The notes under the pieces are model-generated. The model had not been told where the DNA came from and searched no databases. It worked only from the letters and a program-made list of their open reading frames with translations. Source: Lachnospiraceae bacterium (GTDB lineage Bacteria; Bacillota; Clostridia; Lachnospirales; Lachnospiraceae). Taken from it: a DNA stretch of 33,136 nt. Positions 27,160 through 33,136 of the stretch are shown piece by piece (position 1 is the first letter of the stretch; each line of letters starts with the position of its first letter). The position numbers were made by a program, and so were the translations under genes. Location of the stretch: positions 1 to 33,136 of the forward strand of contig JAUNTC010000010.1 of the NCBI GenBank assembly GCA_030538915.1, read 5' to 3'.

Positions 27160-28797
27160 ATATAAGTGTACGTGAGTACCGTCCCACACAACTTTATCGA
27201 CCAGTATTCTTAGAGTTGTACGTTTCTCTTCAATCGACATCATATCAAAAGAATTTGAAAAAGAAGATAATTTCTCAATCAATACGTCAAAGTTAGCAAG
27301 CAATATATTTTGATTTTGTAAAAGTTCATTTAATGTATGAATCTGCTTTTCAATCTTCATTTTTTCCTCGTGCAAGTTATTTATCTGTTTATTGATATGA
27401 GAGAAAGCAGGAGTGTTGTTTGCCTCAGACAGAGCAAGTACAAGATTTTCTATTTTTCTGTCAGTATCATGGAGCACTTTCTGTAAGTGGTCTAATTCAG
27501 TAGTCTTCGATACTTCTTTTGACAGTAATTGCTTTTTCGCATATTTTAACTGTTCGTGGAATTTATCGACATCTTTTTCTCTAGCAATTTCTTTTATTTT
27601 ATCACATACCGTTTTATCAAGTAGATTTCCATCTGGGCGGTTCATGTTACAAAGTTGCCCATGTGATTTTTCTTTTGTTTCACAAAGATAAGAAAAACGT
27701 TTGTTACCGTTTTCGTCTAAACTTCGATTCGCTTTTGGTCGCATATAACTTCCGCAGTCAGCACAAATTAAAATGCCGGATAATAAGGCAGTATTGTCTT
27801 TTGGTTTACGATAACTTTTCGATTTGTTGTGTTCTAAAAGTTCTTGTACTTGTAACCATTCTTTTCCCGTCAATAACGGTTTATGTTTTCCTATTGCAAC
27901 AATCCATTCAGAATAATTGTGTTGTTTATGTGGAATTTCGCTTGCTTGATTGGATTTGTTATATACCATCAATCCATGAGTTCCGTTAAATTCTGATGAT
28001 TCATTGAAAATCAGTGTTCCAATTTCATTAAAATAACAAAGTGTATCTTTGTCAGCAGCAGCATAGACAGGATTTTTTAAAATATCGCGTATTCCGGTTC
28101 GAGAAAAATTTTTCTCATTTCTTGTTTTATAGTGATAATTAAGCAAATATGTTTCCACTTTCGTAAGAGAGCGTAATTCTAAAAATTTATCAAAAATCAA
28201 ACGGGCGAGAGAAAAGTTATCTGAATCTGTTTTCAGTCGGTAAGCAGTACGGATTTTGCCCTCAATGTCAACAGAAGTTTTTGATGTGCTTATGTAGCCG
28301 AGCGGAGTTGTTCCTCCAAGCCACCGTCCTGTTTTAGCAAGAGCCAGCATATTATCTCTGATACGCTCTGCTATGGTATCTCGTTCTAGCTGAGCAAATG
28401 CGGAGGAAATGGAAAGCATGGCTCTTCCAAGAGGAGTTGTAGTGTCAAAGTTTTCTGTTACAGAGATAAAATTGATGTCCAATCGTTCTAATTCCTGATA
28501 GAGAAGAGCAAAATCAATCGTGTTACGGCTGATACGGTCTAAGCGATAGCAGACAATCATACTGATTTCATGGTTTCGACAGGCTCCCAGCATTTGTTGA
28601 AATTGTGGTCGCTTTGTGTTCTTGCCAGAGAAACCCTCATCTTCATAAACGACAATCTGATTCATATCGGTTATTTGGTATTTATAAGCAATGTGTTTTT
28701 TACATTCTTCAATCTGGTTTCCAATACTTTCGCCTTTACCTGTGAATTTTGACTTACGAGAGTAGATAGCAATTTTTCCGTTTATCTGTGTTTTCAT
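27046..28797 (-). CDS. Large serine recombinase (integrase of the element)
   Basis: 583 residues. The N-terminal resolvase domain (about 8-155) has the YxRxS motif IYSRKS with nucleophile S16, plus the YRLDRISRN arginine motif. A recombinase domain (about 165-275), a zinc ribbon with CADCG near 347 and later cysteines (YLC, QLC), and a long coiled coil (about 420-510) follow, as in TndX or phiC31-type enzymes. It integrates and excises DNA by double-strand exchange at short att sites. The last ~20 codons read into the host AI-2E gene, so the natural C-terminus probably differs in the excised circle. ATG 28797 has GAAGG 6 bases upstream. Confidence 0.95.
   Translation of the reverse strand: MKTQINGKIAIYSRKSKFTGKGESIGNQIEECKKHIAYKYQITDMNQIVVYEDEGFSGKNTKRPQFQQMLGACRNHEISMIVCYRLDRISRNTIDFALLYQELERLDINFISVTENFDTTTPLGRAMLSISSAFAQLERDTIAERIRDNMLALAKTGRWLGGTTPLGYISTSKTSVDIEGKIRTAYRLKTDSDNFSLARLIFDKFLELRSLTKVETYLLNYHYKTRNEKNFSRTGIRDILKNPVYAAADKDTLCYFNEIGTLIFNESSEFNGTHGLMVYNKSNQASEIPHKQHNYSEWIVAIGKHKPLLTGKEWLQVQELLEHNKSKSYRKPKDNTALLSGILICADCGSYMRPKANRSLDENGNKRFSYLCETKEKSHGQLCNMNRPDGNLLDKTVCDKIKEIAREKDVDKFHEQLKYAKKQLLSKEVSKTTELDHLQKVLHDTDRKIENLVLALSEANNTPAFSHINKQINNLHEEKMKIEKQIHTLNELLQNQNILLANFDVLIEKLSSFSNSFDMMSIEEKRTTLRILVDKVVWDGTHVHLYLVGQNNQKTKPQRAGCKYDSHYFKLGFQITANRIFQI
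27100..27120. other. Left junction of the inserted element (attL region)
   Basis: Host transporter coding ends near 27108-27112 and element sequence begins. The recombinase gene on the opposite strand runs through this point. The exact crossover dinucleotide cannot be set without the other junction. Confidence 0.6.
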
Positions 28798-28830
28798 ATC
28801 GAACCTTCTTTCATTCCTTTTTCAAAGTTA

Positions 28831-28859
28831 AGTATAAATGTGATTTTGTAGGATTGCAA
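28831..28859 (-). promoter_or_regulatory. Promoter of the serine recombinase gene
   Basis: On the minus strand TTGCAA (28854-28859), 17 bases, TATACT (28831-28836), 33 bases before the ATG. Confidence 0.65.
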
Positions 28860-28950
28860 AAAGAATTTGATTGTAGTTGTGTCATGCATTCAAATCAACA
28901 ATTTTGTTATGTAAATTTATTTGTAAATGACAAAACCGTATAAGATTTAC

Positions 28951-28985
28951 TTGATAATATATGAAAAAACGGATATAATTATATC
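28951..28985 (+). promoter_or_regulatory. Toxin-antitoxin promoter with overlapping operator
   Basis: TTGATA (28951-28956), 17 bases, TATAAT (28974-28979). The perfect 14-bp palindrome GATATAATTATATC (28972-28985) covers the -10. CTTGATA at the -35 and TATCAAG after the palindrome form a second, wider dyad. This placement suits autorepression by the antitoxin or the complex. Confidence 0.7.
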
Positions 28986-29013
28986 AAGAAAATGATATGA
29001 AAGGGTGAAGAAA

Positions 29014-29280
29014 ATGATTATCAAGGCTTCAGCAACATTACGAAACGATTATTCTACTATTTCCAATCTTGCAAGGTCAACAAGTGAACCGATTTATATA
29101 ACAAAAAATGGCGAGGGTGACGGAGTATTTATGAATATTGATGCCTTTGAGAAAAGGGAGCAGGCATTGGAACTTCGTGCCAAAATCATGCAGGCAGAAG
29201 AAGAACGGTTAAACGGAGCAAAGACAAGAAGTATCTCCGAAGCAAGAAAGGAACTGAGAGAACGTGCAGGAACAATATAA
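29014..29280 (+). CDS. Phd/YefM-type antitoxin
   Basis: 88 residues. The N-terminal part (KASATLRNDYSTISNLA, then EPIYITKNGEGDGVFMNIDAFEK) matches the Phd/YefM DNA-binding fold, which dimerises and represses its own promoter. The charged C-terminal helix region (EEERLNGAKTRSISEARKEL) would wrap the toxin. ATG 29014 has AAAGGG 8 bases upstream; a GTG at 29005 has no space for one. It overlaps the toxin gene by 17 bases. Confidence 0.87.
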   Translation: MIIKASATLRNDYSTISNLARSTSEPIYITKNGEGDGVFMNIDAFEKREQALELRAKIMQAEEERLNGAKTRSISEARKELRERAGTI

Positions 29281-29575
29281 AGTTGAGATTCTTCCTACTG
29301 CGTGGGAAGATTTGAAAAGTATTGAGGACTATTATTTACTTCAATTCGGTGTGGAATCTGCGATGAAAGTAACAGATCAGATATTAAATAGTATTGAACG
29401 TTTGGAGTTATACCCAGATTCTGGTTCACTTACAACTGATAAATGGTTGAACCGAAAGGGGTATCGCATGGTCATATCTGAAAGATATGTTTCTATCTAT
29501 CGGCTGATAGAAAAAACAGTTTATGTATATCATATTGCTGATACACAGACAGAGTACACCAAACTATTTTTGTAA
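29264..29575 (+). CDS. RelE/ParE superfamily toxin
   Basis: 103 residues. The pattern fits RelE/ParE: YKVEILPTAWEDLKSIEDYY at the start, a helical pair, LELYPDSG, then YRMVISERYVSIYRLIEKTVYVYHIADTQTEY. Family members are either ribosome-dependent mRNA interferases or gyrase inhibitors; the short YVSIYRLIE-type core does not decide which. The start is GTG 29264, inside the antitoxin gene. The pair likely stabilises the element in the host. Confidence 0.88.
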   Translation: MQEQYKVEILPTAWEDLKSIEDYYLLQFGVESAMKVTDQILNSIERLELYPDSGSLTTDKWLNRKGYRMVISERYVSIYRLIEKTVYVYHIADTQTEYTKLFL

Positions 29576-29602
29576 ATGAAATTGAATAAGAATTTTAAGC
29601 AG

Positions 29603-29648
29603 AAGAACTGCCCGTCATTGAAAGATTGATGATAGGCAGTTCTTTTAC
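29603..29648. terminator. Terminator between the toxin gene and the convergent XRE gene
   Basis: AAGAACTGCC (29603-29612) pairs exactly with GGCAGTTCTT (29635-29644), followed by TTTACTTATTTG on the plus strand. It lies between two convergent genes and may serve both. Confidence 0.78.
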
Positions 29649-29876
29649 TTATTTGCGTGATGTTGAACGAGGATAAGGAGTTTTCTCATCTGTTAATTCT
29701 GCCAAATAATCCATGCTTGTGTTTAAGGCGAGTGCTATCTTTCGGCATTGTTCAAAAGTATAATAACGCTTTCCGTTTTCAATTTTAGAATAGTCACTTT
29801 GGTCAATTCCTGTTAGGTGTTGCATTTTAATCTGTGTGTAGCCCCGTTCTTTTCGTAAATCTTTTAATCGAGAAAT
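29649..29876 (-). CDS. Small XRE-family regulator, apparent ATT start
   Basis: 75 codons of a clear Cro/C1-type helix-turn-helix: ISRLKDLRKERGYTQIK, then HLTGIDQSDYSKIENGKRYY, FEQCRKIALALNTSMDYLAEL, ending TSRK. No in-frame ATG, GTG or TTG precedes the domain. The best start is ATT at 29876, with GAGGG 7 bases upstream. A GTG 11 bases before the first domain codon is out of frame by one base, so a single-base deletion in the T-run is the alternative, which would make this a recent pseudogene. It diverges from the lipoprotein gene across the repeats at 29929-29963 and is the natural candidate to bind them. Confidence 0.75.
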   Translation of the reverse strand: MSRLKDLRKERGYTQIKMQHLTGIDQSDYSKIENGKRYYTFEQCRKIALALNTSMDYLAELTDEKTPYPRSTSRK

Positions 29877-29928
29877 AAAATCACCCTCTTTTTGTAAAAT
29901 GTTATCAATTAGTTTAATTATGGCAGTA

Positions 29929-29963
29929 TGACCTATTGACTATTAGGGGATATTTGACCTATT
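29929..29963. repeat. Three TGAC(C)TATT repeats between XRE and lipoprotein genes
   Basis: Direct copies: TGACCTATT (29929-29937), TGACTATTA (29937-29945, lacking one C) and TGACCTATT (29955-29963). Two flank or cover the -35 of the lipoprotein promoter and the third touches its -10, as repressor sites often do. Confidence 0.6.
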
Positions 29964-29965
29964 AT
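29936..29965 (+). promoter_or_regulatory. Promoter of the lipoprotein gene
   Basis: TTGACT (29936-29941), 18 bases, TATTAT (29960-29965), 40 bases before the ATG. It is embedded in the TGAC(C)TATT repeats. Confidence 0.55.
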
Positions 29966-30005
29966 ATAAATATTAAGAATTGTATTAGAACAGGGAGGAC
30001 GCATA

Positions 30006-31160
30006 ATGAAGAAAAGAATTTATTTGATTTTGTTTATGATATGTATAGGGATAAGTGGGTGTGGAAATAAGCAAGATAAACCCGATATATCTGCATCAGA
30101 AATTGTGGAGAAAAATCAAAAAGAGGAAGATACGGTAAATAAAAAGAAACTGAAAGAGATTCTTGAAAAGGGAGAGAAAGACGCAGAAACAATAGATTTT
30201 CAAGGATTTTTGACGGCTTTTCAGAACTTATCTGTTTTTGATACACCAGAGGCATTTTTTACAAATACAGAAGAAATGGAGAGGTTTTTCTACAATACGG
30301 CTTTAGTAGAAAATACAAAATATGAGATTGTAGAACAAGGTTTTCTGGAACAAGGATTTTCACAGGAAACCAGTAAAGAACGGTATGAACTATTAAAGCA
30401 GTTAGCGGAAACGGCTCGTAAAATGACAGAAGAAGTATATTTAGGCAAATCTGTATATAATGATAGTGATGAAAAATTTGTAAATAAGTATGATGAATTT
30501 CAAAAAGAAATGCAGGATAAAATTGCAGAATTAAATTCTGAGAATAAAGGCGATTATGATGAAACAGAGGAAACGTTGCAATTGGGAGAAACAGAAAGGG
30601 GTGGATTGGTTGTTTCCACTTACAAGAAATTTAATTCTCTTGATACAGGAATAAAGTGGAGTACAGTAGAAGAAATTCCACATGATGACATTCAATTACC
30701 GCCGTTGACAAATTCGGAAATGGTTTATGGGGACTACTTTGAAAAATTTAGAACGATAGCAAATTATATATTGTACGAAGATGAATCTGTAAAAGACTCT
30801 GGTTTTACATTTTTAACAGAATTGAAGTTAGTGTATGATGTTGATGAGAATAATCGGCTTATACAAGGAAGTCCGGAAATGATTCTGGATTTGAAGTATT
30901 TTAATAACCAAGTTGATATACAGGACATGAGAATGTACTTTAATAGCGATGAAGAATTGGCTGACTATTATTTAGATGCAATGGTTAAATGTATGCAAGT
31001 CCTGTATAATGATTTTGGAATTACAGAAGAAATGAGAATGAATTTGTCAGAACTGATTAAAGAATCATTATCAGGCAAGAGTTCAAAATCGTTTTGTTAT
31101 GTAGCAGAAAATAATGAACATATGATAATTGCTCATGGCGATACGATTATTTTCAGATAA
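30006..31160 (+). CDS. Predicted lipoprotein of unknown function
   Basis: 384 residues. The signal peptide is short: MKKR, a hydrophobic core, then ISGC with the lipidation cysteine at position 19. A charged Lys/Glu-rich stretch (about 20-60) would act as a tether. The rest is an acidic, mostly soluble extracellular domain with no motif I recognise; the C-terminal part has several Tyr/Asp-rich helices and ends FCYVAENNEHMIIAHGD plus a short strand. ATG 30006 has GGGAGGA 7 bases upstream. It stands alone between an XRE regulator and the Rep gene and has its own promoter, so it is regulated cargo. Function unknown; surface exclusion, adhesion or sensing are guesses only. Confidence 0.85.
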   Translation: MKKRIYLILFMICIGISGCGNKQDKPDISASEIVEKNQKEEDTVNKKKLKEILEKGEKDAETIDFQGFLTAFQNLSVFDTPEAFFTNTEEMERFFYNTALVENTKYEIVEQGFLEQGFSQETSKERYELLKQLAETARKMTEEVYLGKSVYNDSDEKFVNKYDEFQKEMQDKIAELNSENKGDYDETEETLQLGETERGGLVVSTYKKFNSLDTGIKWSTVEEIPHDDIQLPPLTNSEMVYGDYFEKFRTIANYILYEDESVKDSGFTFLTELKLVYDVDENNRLIQGSPEMILDLKYFNNQVDIQDMRMYFNSDEELADYYLDAMVKCMQVLYNDFGITEEMRMNLSELIKESLSGKSSKSFCYVAENNEHMIIAHGDTIIFR

Positions 31161-31180
31161 GTATAAAAGTTTATAGGTAA

Positions 31181-31215
31181 GGGAGATTTCAGAAATGGAG
31201 TCTCTCTTTTCTTTT
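31181..31215 (+). terminator. Candidate terminator after the lipoprotein gene
   Basis: GGGAGA (31181-31186) can pair with TCTCTC (31201-31206) with a wobble, with a small TTTC/GAAA stem inside, followed by TTTTCTTTT. Confidence 0.45.
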
Positions 31216-31364
31216 GTAAGAAAAAGACTTGATTATTAGGAAAACAACAGACGAAAATGTGAACAAAATGTAAACAATAAATTTTTGAGGAGGCGTAACT
31301 ACTCCATTTACGAGTTAGAGAGGAACAGACAAGGTTCTGTACCAAATTAAAGGAGGGTTATGCT
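31216..31364. other. Non-coding leader of the Rep gene with small dyads
   Basis: No coding region is seen here. It contains TAACT (31296-31300) with AGTTA (31313-31317), and ACAGA (31325-31329) with TCTGT (31336-31340), both potential hairpins just upstream of the Rep ribosome binding site AAAGGAGGG. In rolling-circle replicons the nick site usually lies in such a hairpin near rep, so this is the first place to look for an origin. No known nick sequence is recognised. Confidence 0.35.
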
Positions 31365-32252
31365 ATGACCGAAAAAATAAACAATAGCAGTAATACATAT
31401 GTAAGAAAGGTAGACAAGGTTAAGATAACTTCAGCAGATAATGTCACAATATGTATTACAAATCACATTATTGATGTGACTGTAACAAGAAAACGGAACA
31501 CCAAAGGATTTTCAGACATTGTAAAGATTGACAAAGACCATTATGTTGTGAAAAGTACAGGGGAGATAAAGGAATATGCTCATGTGGAAAAGTCACAAGA
31601 AATGATTGCCAGTAACAGAAGAAAGAGCATGAATAAGAAATTCTCCTATCTCAGACAGTACATTAACATGAATTTTAAGGGAGAGGATTGGGAAAGACAT
31701 ATTACCCTTACTTATGCAGAGCCGACAGAGGATATGGCGAAATGTAAAAATGACTTCAAGAAGTTTTGGAAACGATTTCTATATCGCTATGGAGAAATGG
31801 AGTATATTGCAGTATTTGAGCCACATCAAAAAGGAACATGGCATATTCATGTGTTAGTAAAAAATGATTCCGTTCGGAGATTAAAATTATCAAAGAATGA
31901 AGTCGAAAAAATATGGGGAAATGGTTATATCAGAATTTCAGACTTTAGAAATCATAATGATATAGGCTTGTACTTTTGCAATTTGTTGGGAGAAGATATT
32001 TCCAAAGATAAAAAGAAAAAATCTTCACGATTAGAATACTATCCTCTCCATGCCAAGATTTATACTTCTTCAAAAGGATTAGCCAAGCCGACTCTCTTGC
32101 ATATAGATGATGAAGAATTAAAAGAAATTGTAGGGAACAGAAAACCATGCTTTGAGCAGGGATATTCCATAAGAATGTGTGATACAGACCACGAGGTAAA
32201 TCGAATTGGTCGTATCACTTACAACGATAAGATCAATCCGTACAACGAATAA
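31365..32252 (+). CDS. HUH-type rolling-circle replication initiator (G2P-like Rep)
   Basis: 295 residues. Motif I is ITLTY (113-117); the metal-binding HUH motif is WHIHVLV with H160 and H162. The downstream catalytic tyrosine is probably Y203 in GLYFCNLLG, followed by the family-like LEYYPLHAKIYTSSKGLAKP. This order matches the replication-associated proteins related to phage gene II proteins found on plasmids and elements of gut Clostridia. It would nick its origin and attach covalently to the 5' end. ATG 31365 has AGGAGGG upstream. The last ~45 residues are unassigned. Two small genes follow in the same direction. Confidence 0.82.
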   Translation: MTEKINNSSNTYVRKVDKVKITSADNVTICITNHIIDVTVTRKRNTKGFSDIVKIDKDHYVVKSTGEIKEYAHVEKSQEMIASNRRKSMNKKFSYLRQYINMNFKGEDWERHITLTYAEPTEDMAKCKNDFKKFWKRFLYRYGEMEYIAVFEPHQKGTWHIHVLVKNDSVRRLKLSKNEVEKIWGNGYIRISDFRNHNDIGLYFCNLLGEDISKDKKKKSSRLEYYPLHAKIYTSSKGLAKPTLLHIDDEELKEIVGNRKPCFEQGYSIRMCDTDHEVNRIGRITYNDKINPYNE

Positions 32253-32309
32253 GTAAATCGTGACTTTGATTCTTAAATTGTAAGACTTGCCAGAGAGGAG
32301 AATTTCAGT

Positions 32310-32516
32310 ATGGAGATATTACAATTAAGAATACTCAGTTATGAGGAAGTGAAAAAGGACGTTACGTCAGTATCTACAAAAGTGAATGAACTATGGACAA
32401 CATTAGAAGAAACGGGATTTATGAATCCAAGACGTACGTTTTACTTTCAGAAAATGTTGGAAGAATTAGAAAAAACTATGAAAGATGTAGAACTAGAAAA
32501 AGAACAGTCAAGATAA
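32310..32516 (+). CDS. Small protein of unknown function downstream of Rep
   Basis: 68 residues, mostly helical and charged (LSYEEVKKDVTSVSTKVNEL, ending MLEELEKTMKDVELEKEQS), which may form a coiled coil. No membrane segment or known motif. The ATG has GAGAGGAG 9 bases upstream. Its place between Rep and the next small gene suggests a replication accessory or element maintenance role, which is only inferred. Confidence 0.7.
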   Translation: MEILQLRILSYEEVKKDVTSVSTKVNELWTTLEETGFMNPRRTFYFQKMLEELEKTMKDVELEKEQSR

Positions 32517-32564
32517 TTGAACTTCAGTCATAAGATAAAAAGAATATGTAAAAGAGGTAGGCGT

Positions 32565-32732
32565 ATGGAGATTATTGTACATTATCCGGAGGATAATCAG
32601 AATCTCAATACCTTAGGTGAGCAGATTGCTACACTACATGGGGAATTTATATATTCCTACCTTAACAGACTTGATTTGTCAACGGAAGAAAAAGTTGCAA
32701 TCATAGAGGGCGTTGAGAAGATGATAAAATAG
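32565..32732 (+). CDS. Small protein of unknown function
   Basis: 55 residues beginning MEIIVHYPEDNQNLNTLGEQ. The ATG at 32565 has AAGAGGT upstream; an in-frame TTG at 32517 lies directly at the previous stop and lacks a site. The sequence is helical towards the C-terminus (LSTEEKVAIIEGVEKMIK) with no recognised motif. It is the last gene before the terminator at 32740. Confidence 0.7.
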   Translation: MEIIVHYPEDNQNLNTLGEQIATLHGEFIYSYLNRLDLSTEEKVAIIEGVEKMIK

Positions 32733-32739
32733 GGAAAGG

Positions 32740-32769
32740 GGCAGTCACAGGAACGTGGCTGCCTTTTCC
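32740..32769 (+). terminator. Terminator after the Rep operon
   Basis: GGCAGTCAC (32740-32748) pairs with GTGGCTGCC (32755-32763) with one wobble and a 6-base loop, extended by GGGAAAG opposite TTTTCC. The trailing T-run is short (TTTT). Confidence 0.65.
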
Positions 32770-32940
32770 ACAGGGAAGAAACTTCTTTTTTACCTCTGAC
32801 AGACTGTAATAGCCACTTAGGAGCCTTTGAGAATTTTTTTTCTAAGCCCCCTTTGGAAAGACAAGAAAAAGCAAGGAGAGGACAAGCAGAAACTTTCTCC
32901 CGAAGTACCGCTAATAACCAAGCCTTATTATAGAAGAAAC
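32770..32940. other. Non-coding stretch between the Rep operon and the last HTH gene
   Basis: I see no supported gene here. GAGAATTTTTT near 32829 recurs at 32947 inside the following gene's 3' end, a short repeat of uncertain meaning. The 71-codon open frame crossing here on the plus strand lacks a ribosome binding site and overlaps the HTH gene. Confidence 0.4.
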
Positions 32941-33136
32941 TCATTCGAGAATTTTTTGGATAAAGAGAGCCTCATAAGTCGGTCTTGTCATGCGGTGAAA
33001 TTCTTTTTCCCAAAGCCGAACTGTTGTCCGATTGACTCCTAACTTGTCTGCCATTTCTTGTTGAGTTAAATGTAGATTTTTCCGATATTGCAGTACCCTG
33101 TTTCCTTGTCCGTTATAGAGAAAAAGATGATAGTCG
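32941..33136 (-). CDS. HTH (XRE-type) regulator, partial
   Basis: The last 64 codons of a gene entering from the right edge. They read RVLQYRKNLHLTQQEMADKL then GVNRTTVRLWEKEFHRM, ending FIQKILE and a stop at 32941. This is a helix-turn-helix with the turn GVNRTTV. The residues upstream are outside the window, so the full domain layout is unknown. It converges on the Rep operon terminator. Confidence 0.78.
   Translation of the reverse strand, partial: DYHLFLYNGQGNRVLQYRKNLHLTQQEMADKLGVNRTTVRLWEKEFHRMTRPTYEALFIQKILE

Larger units (their letters stand above)
27046..33136. mobile_element. Integrative element with serine recombinase, HUH Rep and toxin-antitoxin (left part)
   Basis: Visible content: large serine recombinase at the junction with a disrupted host gene, toxin-antitoxin pair, XRE regulator, lipoprotein, rolling-circle-type Rep, two small unknown genes and a partial HTH gene. 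The true left edge is near 27,110; 27046 is the recombinase stop within host-derived sequence. The region is visibly more AT-rich than the core. The right edge and any transfer genes lie outside the window, so whether this is a mobilizable element, a conjugative element or a phage-like element cannot be decided. Confidence 0.8.

Noticed and set aside
30034..30255. Minus-strand open frame opposite the lipoprotein
   Set aside because: It sits opposite a gene with a signal peptide and good start site; its composition looks like antisense of Lys/Glu-rich coding.
32827..33042. 71-codon plus-strand open frame near the right edge
   Set aside because: No ribosome binding site, and it overlaps a recognisable HTH gene on the other strand.
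1..33136. CRISPR array, tRNA or rRNA genes
   Set aside because: No regularly spaced repeats and no cloverleaf or rRNA-like stretches were recognised, though tRNAs could be missed without a search tool.

Overview
The window looks like a chromosomal segment of a Gram-positive anaerobe of the class Clostridia, most likely a Lachnospiraceae relative. This is inferred from the protein flavour, the AGGAGG-type ribosome binding sites, the class III fructose-1,6-bisphosphatase, and the tig-clpP-clpX-lon-engB order. No rRNA, tRNA or CRISPR array was recognised. Bases 1 to about 27,110 are dense core genome. From about 27,110 to the right edge the sequence is more AT-rich and is a mobile element inserted into a host gene.

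Core, left to right. Positions 1-2472 (minus) carry a class A penicillin-binding protein cut by the window edge. Next are a YigZ/IMPACT-family gene (plus) and the hibernation factor hpf (minus), which converge on a near-perfect 24-bp hairpin. A minus-strand operon follows: typA/bipA, a PAP2 phosphatase (4-base overlap) and a PsiE-like membrane protein. From 7.5 kb the plus strand carries dapA-dapB-fbp, a eukaryotic-type hisA standing alone, secA, prfB (with its programmed +1 frameshift), hom and lysC. lysC, hom, dapA and dapB together cover the aspartate branch towards lysine and homoserine. A small minus-strand pair (CYTH phosphatase and XRE regulator) diverges from a DJ-1/PfpI gene across a shared symmetric promoter region. 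Then comes a protein-quality-control block: tig, clpP, clpX, lon, followed by engB and an AI-2E family transporter gene.

Mobile element. The AI-2E transporter gene is broken after about 249 codons. A large serine recombinase gene reads inward across the junction, so its last ~20 codons appear to come from the host gene. Inside the element are a Phd/RelE-ParE type toxin-antitoxin pair with a palindromic operator over its promoter, and a small XRE regulator that seems to start at ATT. Divergent from the regulator is a lipoprotein gene with three TGAC(C)TATT repeats between them. A rolling-circle-type HUH replication protein follows, with a hairpin-bearing leader, then two small unknown genes with a terminator, and a partial second HTH regulator running off the right edge. 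The right end of the element and the rest of the transporter gene lie outside the window. The cargo (unknown lipoprotein under its own regulator, plus Rep and two small proteins) is the least explained part of the sequence.
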